Positions 37,501 through 44,610 of a stretch of 64,000 nt of DNA are shown one piece after another. This DNA comes from Diadema setosum. Lineage: Eukaryota > Echinodermata > Echinoidea > Diadematoida > Diadematidae. The stretch lies in contig CM067067.1 in NCBI GenBank assembly GCA_033980235.1, forward strand, positions 25,829,603-25,893,602. The letters run 5' to 3'. The stretch's first letter is position 1. Every line of letters begins with the position of its first letter. A model generated the notes under the pieces. It was not told the DNA's origin. It worked only from the letters and a program-made list of their open reading frames with translations, and did not search any database. Made by a program: the position numbers and the translations under genes.

Positions 37501-40500
37501 ATTCTATGCCATTTCATCATCTTTGTTTTCCTGCTTTTGAAGTATTTCCCTACCAAGTAACCTTGCCCTACACTTTCCTCTGCAAATCATTGTTACATTG
37601 TAGGTAACCACAAACCAGCAGTAGTCCACAGGGACATCAACAGCCGCAATATCCTTGTGAATGCAGAGGGCAATTGTGTCATAGGTGACTTTGGCTTCGC
37701 CATGAAAGTCTGTGGATCCAGTGTGGTTGGAGAGGCTGATGGCGATAACAGTACCATCACTGATGTAAGTGATATATTGATTTGATAGAGGATATAGCTT
37801 GGATAAAGCTTGTTGAAATATGAGAGAAAATTGTGAAAATAGGGAAGTGTTTTTTTTTTTTTTTTTTGTTTTTTTGTAATTTTTGGCATAATCAGTGACA
37901 AGCCTGTGTTACCCAGGTATGTGTTATGTGAGATGATGAATACATTCTTAGATCTTCTAACCAGACTCCCAACACATGTCATCAGTCATACGTGGAGTAA
38001 AGGTATCAATATTGTCATTATATGCCCCACGTTTAGTATATAATCACTTATGCAAAGGTGAAAAATGGATTTGATGAAGGGTTTTTATTGGGGGGTATGT
38101 AAATCCTGTAATGAGCATTACTTCTTGTGACTGATTAATTAGTTATCATAAAATTGTTTCCTATTTAGGTTGGAACAGTCCGCTACGTGTCACCAGAGGT
38201 CTTAGATTCTTAGTAGATCTTCTTACCAGATTCCCAACATATGTCATCAGTCATACGTGGAGTAAAGGTATCAATATTGTCATTATATGCCCCAAGTTTA
38301 GTATATAATCACTTATGCAAAGGTGAAAAATGGATTTGATGAAGGGTTTTTATTGGGGGGGGGGGGGGTATTTAAATCCTGTAATGAGCATTATTTCTTG
38401 TGACTGATTAATTAGTTATCATAAAATCGTTTCCTATTTAGGTTGGAACAGTCCGCTACATGTCACCAGAGGTCTTAGATGGTGCTGTGAATCTACGAGA
38501 TTGTGAGTGCGCCCTCAAACAGGTAGATGTCTACGCCCTTGGACTGGTCATCTGGGAGATCGCCACTCGATGCAAGGACCTCTACCCGAGGGGTGAGCTT
38601 GTCAATGAACAATCTGACTTTTGATTACTTTAGTGATAGCTGATGATAGCTGTTTTGTTGCTATTGTGGTTGCTTGTGGTAATTGCTTCATTTACGATTA
38701 TCCAGTTTCAGATGAATATGTGCATGTGTTTTAATGTATATACTTGTAATATTAAGGTTGTGCATTTTATCCTTTAATTTCCCCCAACATCTGCAGATGA
38801 CATGGGTAACTACCAAATGCCCTTTGAGGTGGAAGTTGGGCTGCATCCAACTTTTGAGGATATGCAGATTTTGGTTTCCAGAGAGAGGAAGAGGCCACAG
38901 TTCCCAGATGCCTGGAAGGAAAACAGCCAGGTAAGAACTGACAGGGCAATAACCATCAGAACTCCATCAAATACTCCCCAAAATTGCTGGCTTCATGTTT
39001 ACTTCCGGTTCAAAGATCAGGAACAGACAAAGTAGATGTGCCCATGCTGGCCGTGACATCGGCAGTTAAGTTGGAGTGGTTGGTTACCTTTCTGACCAAC
39101 TATCATTTGCCAAGGGGACAGTGCATGATAATTTTAATGAGATATCACATTTTTTATTGGAAGTTTTTTTTTTTTTTTCTGTAGGATGGGCAAAAGGGCT
39201 GCTAAATAGAGTACCAAAGTGTGATGTCATAGCCATTCATTGCCGTGGAAACTGGTTCCAAACAACCTTACCTGGCCCTAATGTCTGTGAACACTTTTAT
39301 TGCTAACCATGTTTGCACCTGGTTCTAACCCGAGCTACCATGGTATAACAAAAGACTAACATCATCACTTCGTTACTTTATAGCTGCTAGTGAGTTGCTT
39401 TATCTTAAGCATTGAATCTGGAAATCTAGAAACAGCTTTCAAACATTTTAAGATGATAAGGAAGCTCACATTAAATGAGACATAAAATTTTGCAGTTATG
39501 TTATATGCATAGTGGTATATGGAGGATTGAAATAAACTTTACCAAAACTAGTGTGTAGTATTGTTTTGGGTTGTTGATTCATATCAAATTTGATTGACAA
39601 AAACCAAAAAGTGCATCACAGCTGCTATGAAAGTTGCTCTCAGATGTAAGTGAGAACCAAGTTGGGAACCCTGAATTGATTACTTTGTGATGCTGAGAAA
39701 TGAGAATGTTTTTATTGAATCAGCATTGTAATTATTCCTGCCTAGAAATGTCTATCATACATCATCACAACTATATCATGCAGTAAACTAGAGAAGCACT
39801 CTGAGAGCACAGACTTCCGCCAAGCATGCAGCTCATTTCCACCACTGATCTTGTTCTTCCATAGAGATACATGTATCAGTGATTTCCACCCATACGTACT
39901 TACAGCATTGTGTGCTGAAAGTCGCGCGATTTCCCAATATAGAAGCCTTTGTTACGTCATAAACCCTCAGCTGCACGGCGTGCCTCGCCCTAGCAGAAAC
40001 TAGAGCATGCACTTTAGTGCGCGCATGCAAACCTCAATACATGCAGCCTGAACTCCCAAGTTCATTGACCCTACCTGCCAAAATGTCAAAAATCCTTCAT
40101 AAATTCCCCCAAAATTCTCGGATCACTGCCAAAATTTAATCATCTGTTACTTATATCATTCTAAACCTTTCCTGCAAGTTTCATCCCGATCTGTTATCTG
40201 CTTTTTGAGTTATTTTGCACCCGGACAAACTAACTAACTAACGAACACACAAACCAACAGTAACGAAAACATAACCTCCTCCTTTGGCGGAGGTAATGAT
40301 ATATCATAGACTACCTGAGCAGTATTTTTTCTGTAGTCTTCGTGTACTTCTTTGTTCCCTAAAACTGTTTTCATTTCTTACCCTCTAGGCACTAAGGAGC
40401 CTTAGAGAAACCATTGAGGACTGCTGGGACCATGATGCTGAGGCTCGTTTGACAGCACTGTGTGTGGAGGAGCGCATCATTGAACTCATGGTATTGTGGG

Positions 40501-41996
40501 ACAAGCACAACACCGTTAGCCCCACCATCAATCCCACAACCCAAGGGAACACTCTACCCACACACACCATCACCGACTACACATCGAGGCCAGCAGAGAT
40601 CATCGCCACAGAGTATCCCGGTATAGCCCGCCTTGCAGATGGTACCATGATTGCTGTGAGAGGCAATGGCCAGCCAGTGGGTGGTGCAGGCAGTGAGACT
40701 TCTGGTACCACAAGTGATGCCAAGAACCTGCATGGGCACCATTCGTCAGTGAGCAGTGGACTGGAGAAGAATGAGCGTCTGCGCCTCCTGTCTCCAGATA
40801 CCATCAGCACCAGTCTGTCCACACAGTCAGACCTGAATCTCATTGACCTGACAGCCTCAGCACCTCCTGTGGATCCCAAGAACTTGCACCACTCTGATGA
40901 CAGCATTGAGCGGTATACCACAGACCTCAAGTATGGTCCAAAACAGTCAAGCTCCAAGTTTGGCGAGGAATATGGATTTAGTGAGCCATCTGTGTCCCCC
41001 AGCAAACCACTGGTTGTCAATGAGATGAGGGCTGGGCTGAGCAAGGATCAGATCACGGATAATCTCTCTCATAACCTGAGCAAACAGAAAAATAAATCTA
41101 CCAGTATGCCGTCTTGGGGTCACATGACAGGCACTGACCCTAGGTCAGGTCGTGTCAATCCACCGGTCAACGTGGCAAAGCTCGACACCAACCTCCATCG
41201 CCAGCAGGCCAGGAGCAGTAGTCCCAGGCAGACGAACCAGGGCTACGACGCTTCACAGAGCTCTGAAGCCAGCACCAGTGGACCAGGGAGCTCCAACCAA
41301 GCAGTGAATGGAGTGTCTCCGAGTCTGAGCAGGCGGCCAAATAGTCTGCCGTTGCAGTCCCACCACAGGGGCTCCAAGAAGAAATTGATGGCTGTGTACA
41401 TCCCAGATTCAGGCCCGACCACCAAAGTCCAGACAGGCATTGCTAAGATGGACAGTGTGGCCCCCTCCTGCCATCAGGTGAAGATGGCCTCCAACACCCA
41501 CAAGCAGCAGCCGGGCAACAGCACTGTCGAAAAGCTGCGGAATGGAAGCGTGAGCAGTCAGGCCTCCGATGGAGAGCGCCCCCATTCATGGGCGTGTGAC
41601 AGTTCGTCGGGTAGCGACCACTCCAGCGAAATTGATCGCAGGAATGGCAACGTGCACATGAGGTCGTCATCTAGCATTAACAAAGGAGACAAAGGGAAGC
41701 GAAAGGTGACACCGTTCCGACTTCTAACCGACAAACTTTCTGTCCACAAGGGCAAGGAGAAGAAGGACTCCAAAGGTCCTGACTGCAATGGTTCCGGTCC
41801 CAGTCCAGTGGATCCTAATGTGAACAACAACAGCAGGACAGTTGTGAATGGGAGTGAGAGTGACTCTGTAGTCTGTTCAGAGATGAGCAATGGGCACGCT
41901 GGGGTGAGTCTCAACGGAGAAGCTCATCCCCTTAATGGCAAGCTTGCCAATGGTGGCCCCAAGCTGCAGGCAAACTTTGAACTGGAGTGCGTGTGA
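10932..41996 (+). CDS. BMPR2: BMP receptor type II, nine coding exons
   Basis: Receptor serine/threonine kinase that binds BMP ligands at the plasma membrane and phosphorylates type I receptors, leading to Smad signalling. Joining nine exons with GT..AG borders and matching phases gives 1020 residues, close to vertebrate BMPR2 (about 1038). Order: signal peptide (1-17), cysteine-rich ectodomain (about 18-155) with the CCCSSDYCN signature, one membrane helix (about 165-187), kinase (about 220-515) with K244, HRD D347 and DFG D365, then a Ser/Gly/Asn-rich tail of about 500 residues. The long tail separates BMPR2 from activin type II receptors, which lack it. Oddities: the third glycine of the ATP loop is Cys (GQGRYC), and intron 6 holds a broken copy of the exon 7 start. 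Transcription start and poly(A) site were not located. Confidence 0.95.
10981..12688 (+). other. BMPR2: BMPR2 intron 1
   Basis: About 1.7 kb of AT-rich sequence with poly-pyrimidine stretches and no gene or clear transposon boundary. Confidence 0.7.
12689..12892 (+). CDS. BMPR2: BMPR2 exon 2, first half of ligand-binding domain
   Basis: Acceptor TGTTTCAG, donor CAAG|GTAAG. It encodes about 68 residues starting [18 protein letters not shown], with cysteines at the spacing of type II receptor ectodomains and CFTFWYV, which resembles the vertebrate core strand. It ends IQKQ and joins exon 3 as QGCWG, matching vertebrate KQGCW. Confidence 0.92.
13093..13171. repeat. (ATT)n and (TTG)n microsatellite
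   Basis: Trinucleotide run ATT followed by TTG. It directly precedes the Helentron-like insertion at 13175, the kind of T-rich target these elements use. Confidence 0.9.
13175..13663 (+). mobile_element. Helentron-like element, family G, copy A
   Basis: The head is GCCTCCACCAAGGGAGGAGG, then TTATG-like text, a GTTTGTTGG tract and GTGCAAAATAACTCAAAAAG. The 3' part has a TTGGCAGAG inverted motif, a weak hairpin and TTTTCTAG ending at 13663. Flanks are T on both sides. Two other copies are at 15101-19947 (split) and 39788-40295 (reverse). It has no coding capacity. The family assignment rests on comparing the copies in this window. Confidence 0.75.
13664..15100 (+). other. BMPR2: BMPR2 intron 2, part 1
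   Basis: A T run at 14486-14506 and several TACATGTA-type palindromes, otherwise nothing. At 14327-14352 there is an orphan 3' terminus of family O: ACCAGTTGCAATAGTGAC followed by ATTTCTAG, with no recognisable body upstream. Confidence 0.55.
15309..17007. mobile_element. 1.7-kb TTAA-flanked DNA transposon
   Basis: TTAA lies on both sides (15305-15308, 17008-17011). Ends are AGGGGAAGTCCGGAC and, on the other strand, AGGAGAAGTCCGGAC. TTAA duplications are used by Kolobok and piggyBac types; I lean to Kolobok but cannot prove it. No transposase is visible. A 118-residue frame (15746-16102) shows no domain. The element contains the long palindrome at 16090-16267 and a smaller hairpin near 16435-16465. 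Confidence 0.8.
16090..16267. repeat. 63-bp arm inverted repeat (long hairpin)
   Basis: Left arm 16090-16152 and right arm 16205-16267 are reverse complements with one mismatch. The 52-base loop holds a smaller palindrome (GCGCAC..GTGCGC around AGAGACATCTCT). Outer ends read TGACTTAATG and CATTAAGTCA. It is probably a fold-back element inside the TTAA transposon. If transcribed it would form a long duplex. Confidence 0.9.
17012..17581. repeat. Family O core, tandem units 1-3
   Basis: Units centred on GCCATGG at 17204, 17355 and 17506 (151-bp spacing). Each contains GTGGAGTGAACTACTTCC or a variant and a GATGTAGATGTGCAAGACA-like stretch. Open frames of 97-146 residues on the minus strand follow from the repeat and are not taken as genes. 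Confidence 0.8.
17584..19022 (-). mobile_element. 1.44-kb TA-flanked element carrying a SAP-domain gene
   Basis: The ends are inverted repeats: GACCGGTTTACTAATATATG on the left and GACCAGTTAACTAATGATAT read inward from the right. TA lies directly outside both (17582-17583, 19023-19024). The interrupted family O unit reads through once the element is removed; unit spacing returns to 149 bp. Inside, on the minus strand, is a 196-residue frame with a SAP domain. No known transposase is recognised, so it is either a non-autonomous element with a captured gene piece or part of an unfamiliar family. Confidence 0.8.
18238..18828 (-). CDS. SAP-domain protein, probable first exon of a SWIM-type transposon gene
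   Basis: 196 residues from a tandem ATG-ATG. After a Ser-rich head (1-13), residues 19-50 ([14 protein letters not shown], then [13 protein letters not shown]) fit a SAP DNA-binding helix-turn-helix. Residues 135-160 include [20 protein letters not shown], and the C-terminal part (about 160-191) resembles the stretch before a SWIM zinc finger in multi-copy invertebrate proteins that continue into a YqaJ-type exonuclease. The frame stops just after the first possible zinc Cys (AYCEGQGG). GTAGGT and GGTCAG near the stop could be splice donors, but a partner exon was not found in the remaining 650 bases of the element. The function is unknown; the gene is probably truncated or captured. Confidence 0.6.
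   Translation of the reverse strand: MMASASSSSQSSSKPWKNWTVKELTEYLRDRGVSTSGYKEKLIKLATAVANLDLLIDPDLSRVDTGRSLQEKLVRVGCSFSDPTKLGGFTSNFESIPDFGLFDVFNYLIINRADYDRKKLKGYKSFEDYCLFADGNVSSLKFNEVSDTSPVCVFLGEVRPKQKDRTYLNKPTYQTWVVMNKSTGEINVAYCEGQGG
19025..19560. repeat. Family O core, tandem units 3-6 and an (AC)n tract
   Basis: Continuation of the family O tandem after the TA element, with GCCATGG at 19096 and 19252 and the variant GCCATAG at 19396. A GACA run leading into (AC)n lies at 19516-19558. Confidence 0.8.
20366..20547. mobile_element. 182-bp CAGGG-type MITE
   Basis: The left end is CAGGGTTCGAAATTGGC; the right end read inward is CAGGGGTCGCACTTAAC. The 5-bp repeat ATTTT lies directly outside both ends (20361-20365 and 20548-20552). 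The internal CTGGCTTG and AAAAAAAGTTAAG words match the right end of the 1483-9556 interval, so the two belong to one family. Confidence 0.8.
21050..21260. repeat. Cluster of short direct repeats
   Basis: AGTCCTGAGAAGGACTGT and AGTCCTGAAAAGGACTGT (small hairpins) lie about 100 bp apart. GAACCAAGGAAGTATA occurs twice in tandem (about 21176-21208), and AGATTGTAATGACCTTGTTG twice in tandem (about 21214-21260). Confidence 0.75.
22100..22290 (+). repeat. Dispersed repeat, copy 1
   Basis: Shares ordered landmarks with 49606-49790: TACAAAACTAT.GTAGTTT, GTATATGATCAAATAGA (GTGTATGATCAGATAGA in the other copy), CATTGTTATA and CTGCCGTTTG. Ends were not defined. Confidence 0.6.
26943..27140 (+). CDS. 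BMPR2: BMPR2 exon 3, second half of ligand-binding domain
   Basis: Acceptor TGATGCAG, donor CACA|GTAAGT. Encodes [17 protein letters not shown] and then [20 protein letters not shown], the Cys-rich end typical of BMPR2 (vertebrate CCCSTDLCN). Contains Asn-X-Thr/Ser sites. Length 198 bases, phase 1 to phase 1. Confidence 0.95.
27232..27793. mobile_element. 562-bp palindromic TTAA-type MITE
   Basis: Left AGGACAAGTTCACCTTCATT and right AATGAAGGTGAACTTGTCCT are complements, and much of the interior folds back over roughly 250 bases per arm. TTAA follows on the right (27794-27797); TTAC precedes on the left (27228-27231), a one-base decay. It is non-coding and lies 90 bases after BMPR2 exon 3. 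Confidence 0.8.
27798..32109 (+). other. BMPR2: Rest of BMPR2 intron 3
   Basis: No gene. Contains (TG)n at 28529-28583, tandem AGTTTGCAAAAA words at 29165-29212, a T run at 29310-29332 and an A run at 31899-31923. The open frames near 30024 and 31265 have no recognisable domain. Confidence 0.6.
32110..32338 (+). CDS. BMPR2: BMPR2 exon 4, membrane helix and start of kinase
   Basis: Acceptor CATTCACAG, donor GGGAG|GTAAGG. After NNNMER comes the hydrophobic helix [20 protein letters not shown], then basic FRVRMRPSK as stop-transfer. [20 protein letters not shown] matches vertebrate [20 protein letters not shown]. It ends at the first half of the ATP loop (VGQG). Confidence 0.95.
32339..33467 (+). 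other. BMPR2: BMPR2 intron 4, part 1
   Basis: Three tandem copies of an ATTATCCAAAG(T/C)CCATC word at 32370-32450. Near 32684 ATTATATGACCTA is the complement of TAGGTCATATAAT at 34523, suggesting an older element that encloses the TTAA element; its limits are not settled. Confidence 0.5.
33472..34246. mobile_element. 775-bp TTAA element, CCCTAAAAAGACTGGG ends
   Basis: TTAA on both sides (33468-33471, 34247-34250). Ends CCCTAAAAAGACTGGG and CCCAGTCTTTTTAGGG are perfect complements. G and C runs and GGCCC words lie just inside both ends. The internal GCGCGATC.ACGGC.GAGATCT stretch also occurs in the copy at 50309-50635. No transposase. Kolobok-like is inferred from TTAA. Confidence 0.85.
34538..34731. 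repeat. Fold-back repeat
   Basis: ACAGATATTGACTT (34538-34551) pairs with AAGTCAATATCTGT (34718-34731), and GGAATATAACATTT (34565-34578) with AAATGTTATATTCC (34695-34708). The centre holds AGCGCTACGCGCTTCGG. Confidence 0.8.
35262..36293. mobile_element. CAGGGG MITE, second copy, split by family O
   Basis: Ends CAGGGGTTGATCCAGG and CCTGGATCTGCCACTG match the MITE at 9297-9465. ACTGTG flanks both ends exactly (35256-35261, 36294-36299). The two halves are about 100 and 65 bases, and the family O element between them restores the order seen in the 169-bp copy. Confidence 0.85.
35360..36227 (+). mobile_element. Helentron-like element, family O, copy 2 (intact)
   Basis: The head ATACCCCCGCCAAACGAAGT, then TTGAAGGGGGTATATAGGAA, forms a palindrome. 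A GGTCGGTCGGGCGGTC tract follows (35407-35455), then four tandem units with GTTGCCATGGTAACGGCA (GCCATGG at 35581, 35740, 35901, 36064; 159-163 bp). The inverted motif TTTGGCGGGGGTATA is followed by the hairpin GTCGCTGTAGTGAC and ATTTCTAG. It sits in the MITE at 35262-36293 between T residues. The plan matches pearl and DINE-1 elements. Confidence 0.85.
36483..36811 (+). CDS. BMPR2: BMPR2 exon 5, kinase N-lobe
   Basis: Acceptor GCTTCCAG, donor CCCAG|GTGGGT. Completes the ATP loop as RYCNVYRG and holds the ATP-binding lysine in VAVKVF (K244), then the hinge region [16 protein letters not shown], equivalent to vertebrate LLVMEYYPNGSLCKYL. It is more G+C-rich than the introns, as are the other coding exons. 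Confidence 0.95.
36812..37603 (+). other. BMPR2: BMPR2 intron 5
   Basis: AT-rich intron with nothing recognisable. Confidence 0.8.
37604..37764 (+). CDS. BMPR2: BMPR2 exon 6, catalytic loop
   Basis: Acceptor ACATTGTAG, donor ACTGAT|GTAAGT. Encodes [19 protein letters not shown] (catalytic Asp 347; Ile replaces the usual Leu of HRDLNSRN) and GDFGFAM (metal-binding Asp 365). Confidence 0.96.
37951..38488 (+). repeat. BMPR2: Tandem duplication with a copied exon 7 start
   Basis: Two direct copies, 37951-38215 and 38216-38488, share the intron end and the first 45 or so bases of exon 7. The period is about 265 bases; copy 2 is about 8 bases longer because of a G run near 38357-38368. The copies differ at only a few sites. 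Confidence 0.93.
38169..38213 (+). pseudogene. BMPR2: Truncated duplicate of BMPR2 exon 7
   Basis: A good acceptor (TTTCCTATTTAG) is followed by the first 14 codons of exon 7, with ATG changed to GTG (RYVSPEVLD). The copy then breaks off into TCT-TAG, an in-frame stop, with no donor in sight. If spliced in, it would end the receptor inside the kinase. It looks like a recent by-product of the tandem duplication. Confidence 0.88.
38442..38592 (+). CDS. BMPR2: BMPR2 exon 7, activation segment
   Basis: Acceptor CCTATTTAG, donor AGGG|GTGAGC. Encodes [20 protein letters not shown] and then [17 protein letters not shown], matching vertebrate [20 protein letters not shown] closely. This copy keeps the full frame and donor, so it is the functional one of the duplicated pair. 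Confidence 0.96.
38797..38930 (+). CDS. BMPR2: BMPR2 exon 8, kinase C-lobe
   Basis: Acceptor CATCTGCAG, donor GCCAG|GTAAGA. Encodes [20 protein letters not shown], then [18 protein letters not shown], nearly the same as in vertebrates. Phase 0 at the 3' end. Confidence 0.96.
38931..40388 (+). other. BMPR2: BMPR2 intron 8
   Basis: No gene. Holds the reverse-oriented family G element (39788-40295) about 90 bases before the last exon. Confidence 0.8.
39788..40295 (-). mobile_element. Helentron-like element, family G, copy C (reverse)
   Basis: Read on the minus strand: TACCTCCGCCAAAGGAGGAG, TTATGTTTTCGTTACTG, a GTTAGTTAG tract, GGTGCAAAATAACTCAAAAA, and at the end GCTTGGCGGAAG, an imperfect hairpin GCTCTC..GAGTGC and TTCTCTAG with T following. 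This is the best preserved family G copy and sets the ends of the other two. Confidence 0.82.
40389..41996 (+). CDS. BMPR2: BMPR2 exon 9, end of kinase and long tail
   Basis: Acceptor TTACCCTCTAG; stop TGA at 41994. Begins [20 protein letters not shown], the conserved end of the kinase, then VSPTINPT as in vertebrates. The remaining 500 or so residues are rich in Ser, Gly, Asn and Pro with no folded domain visible. A large single tail exon is also the vertebrate arrangement. The last residues are ANFELECV. Confidence 0.96.
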   Translation, partial: ALRSLRETIEDCWDHDAEARLTALCVEERIIELMVLWDKHNTVSPTINPTTQGNTLPTHTITDYTSRPAEIIATEYPGIARLADGTMIAVRGNGQPVGGAGSETSGTTSDAKNLHGHHSSVSSGLEKNERLRLLSPDTISTSLSTQSDLNLIDLTASAPPVDPKNLHHSDDSIERYTTDLKYGPKQSSSKFGEEYGFSEPSVSPSKPLVVNEMRAGLSKDQITDNLSHNLSKQKNKSTSMPSWGHMTGTDPRSGRVNPPVNVAKLDTNLHRQQARSSSPRQTNQGYDASQSSEASTSGPGSSNQAVNGVSPSLSRRPNSLPLQSHHRGSKKKLMAVYIPDSGPTTKVQTGIAKMDSVAPSCHQVKMASNTHKQQPGNSTVEKLRNGSVSSQASDGERPHSWACDSSSGSDHSSEIDRRNGNVHMRSSSSINKGDKGKRKVTPFRLLTDKLSVHKGKEKKDSKGPDCNGSGPSPVDPNVNNNSRTVVNGSESDSVVCSEMSNGHAGVSLNGEAHPLNGKLANGGPKLQANFELECV

Positions 41997-43921
41997 AGCA
42001 AGATGAACTGCTGAGATCTACCTATTTTGATGTACACTGTTTCACCCGCGATATTTTCACCTGTGTGATAGTGCCCTTTTCTTCCAAAGCTGTATGTAAA
42101 AGGGAGAGCAAAATGACTTCGCATTGTCAGCAATGTTCCTATGTGTAGAAGTATGGAAATCATACATAACACTCATATCTTCAAGACTAGTTGTCCAGAT
42201 TTAGAGAGTATGCTAGCAGTCTGTAAAACAGTATAAGGTGGCTCTTTCAAATTTGAAGGAAAAAAAAATTGAAATCAAAGACTGATCATGTTACCCATTG
42301 AGACAATAGACAGTGGTCTCAGCAAGACACTTTCACAAGAACTTGTCTGCCTTGTCACTAGATGTCCTCAGTATTACTCTAAAAATTTTAAGAAAGCTGA
42401 AGAAGAAAAAAAAAGCCAAAATAGTTCAAATGTCAGATAATTCATATAGTTAACATTTTACCTCCAAGCTTCAAACATTGAATCACTGTTTGTATGAATG
42501 AATACTACTAGTTACACAGCATTGTAAGAATGGCTCAAAAATGTCAGCATTGGCCCATGGGCACATGAAGATTTGTGTTTTAATTTGGAATGGTAGCTCA
42601 GTGTCCATCATTTTATGCTTTTTAGGATAAGGTGGTTTGCAAAAAAAAAAAAAAAAAAAAAAAAAAGAGCTACTGCCTTTAATTGTAGATCTTTTTACTA
42701 TCTGCACCAGTATTGTATCTTGCTATTGTACATGCAATTCAATTTCAGTGTATAGTCTGCACACACTTACATACTGAAATCAATTCATTTTTTGCTTGCA
42801 GTTTTATGAGAGGAATGTGCTAGTTGTAAAAGAGAATTTTATGGCATTGCTTGCCAGTCTTACTTACAACTGATTTGAGGTACTGGTACTTCTTTCCTGG
42901 GATTTGGTCAGTCTTTTACTCTTTCATTTTTCTTTTGATATAGAAAGAACAACTTTTATCAGAAGTATTTGCTGATTTGTTGTGTCATTTCAGTGTAATG
43001 TATGTACTGTAATATTCTTGTGTGCTGAATTGCCAGTTATTTATCACTTTCATTTTTTTTTAATACATGATACACCAGTGTTACATGGGTAAGTCACCAT
43101 GAGCAGGCTGTCATAGACAGTTTTTTGTTATAAGTGAAACTGTTATTAGCGTAGTAAGAAAAGGTTATTTTAGAATCGCTATGGACTATGAAAGGCTGTG
43201 AGCCTCTATGTGCATTTTATGTGGCCCATATCAAAACTGATTTAACTTCCCAAAATTGATATGATTTATGCAAGGGTATTGGCTTTGTAAAGTCAATTTG
43301 TCGCTGTAAATATTCATTTTAGAAGCCTTGATTTGTACTGTCCGTATTTGGAAAACAAAATAATTCATTTCATGGTTATAAACGAATTCTTTTTATTTTG
43401 TCAGTGTTGTATACCTTTTGTATGTTGATGTAATAATGGCAAGTGATGAAAATTTATGTATCGCAACAGCTGATTGCAGTCATACACCTATGTGGGCTTC
43501 TTGAGTATTTCTTAGTGGTTTAATCATAAGAATATGACATTGAATATCATCAATCTTCGTTAATCACAGGCACAGTGTATTATATACAAAACTATATGTG
43601 TATTACATGACTCTGCATGTAGTTGAAATGCTCAAAAAAAAAAAAAAAATTAAAAAATAAAAACAGACCGTGACTTCAGGTTTAGGGAAAATCAGACAAT
43701 TGTCATAATCATGTCCTTTGCTCTGCAGGAAATTTATTTCTTAGGAGAGCCGATTGGAGGTTGCATCTTTTTAATGAATTGTAGAACAGCCTCCAATAAG
43801 TTGTTCCTCTTGCTTTGACTGCTGTGCCTGGTAGATGGTTCCCGATCTGTATAATTTTGTTTTGTTGCTGACTTGTCATAAAAGAATCACAAAATCGATC
43901 CACATATTGCGTTGAGGACAT
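41997..43921 (+). other. BMPR2: Probable BMPR2 3' UTR and downstream
   Basis: AT-rich, with an A run at 42640-42665. AATAAA near 43656 lies in an A-rich stretch, so it is a weak poly(A) signal candidate. The end of the transcript cannot be fixed from sequence alone. Confidence 0.45.
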
Positions 43922-43924
43922 ATA

Positions 43925-44111
43925 CAGGGAAACCTTGTTATAAAAATGTCGTTGGGACTGCCGATTTTACTGCGTTACCATTGTTGCGTCGTTGTAAACA
44001 TACTGAGAAAGAGACCAGTTAAATGCAGGAATGAAAAAATCAGGACCACCAAATTCACCTCATCAAAAAGTGGTGCCTAATGAGTGAGCTTGTTATAGTG
44101 CCGTTTCCCTG
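43925..44111. mobile_element. 187-bp TA-flanked MITE
   Basis: Ends CAGGGAAACCTTGTTATAA and, read inward from the right, CAGGGAAACGGCACTATAA. TA lies outside both (43923-43924, 44112-44113). Tc1/mariner-type target use; no coding capacity. Confidence 0.75.
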
Positions 44112-44391
44112 TACCACAATGAACACATCTTCCAGACGGGGCTTTGGTTCCATTCTACCAACCCTTGTGTAGATTACATTCTCTTCGAAATGGAGTATAT
44201 TTATTTGTGATGCTAAGCACATTTTGTTCAAGATAGTACAACTCTCGGTTCCAAGTGCATAGAAAACCCACTTTGGTGGTCATGGAGAAGAAGGTGTGCT
44301 GATCAAACGATATGTCTGTGTATATTGGTAAAGTGCAAGAAAATGTGTGAACGTGTCTGTAGTGAAAGATATGTGCATATACTGTATACGC

Positions 44392-44610
44392 CATATATTT
44401 AGCGAGTCTAAATTTTTGCAAATCAGGAATTCCTGACAGTTTCATGAGTGGTAAAATTGCGATTATGGAGAACAGAGATATACATATGGGCACGTCACAT
44501 TTGTGTCAGAATCAGAGTTAATATTTTCACATGTTTTTAATTTCACGAATAGCACCTGATTCGCGAAATTCACGAAAATAAAAACCTCACAAAATATACG
44601 GCGTATACAG
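44392..44610. mobile_element. 219-bp TA-flanked MITE
   Basis: CTGTATACGCCATATATTT on the left and CTGTATACGCCGTATATTTT read inward from the right, with TA on both sides. The inner right part has TTCGCGAAATT. Related to the remnant near 9675 and perhaps 26270. Confidence 0.8.

Noticed and set aside
40577..41044. 155-residue minus-strand frame opposite the BMPR2 tail
   Set aside because: Shadow of the coding exon on the other strand; the + strand frame joins the kinase in phase.
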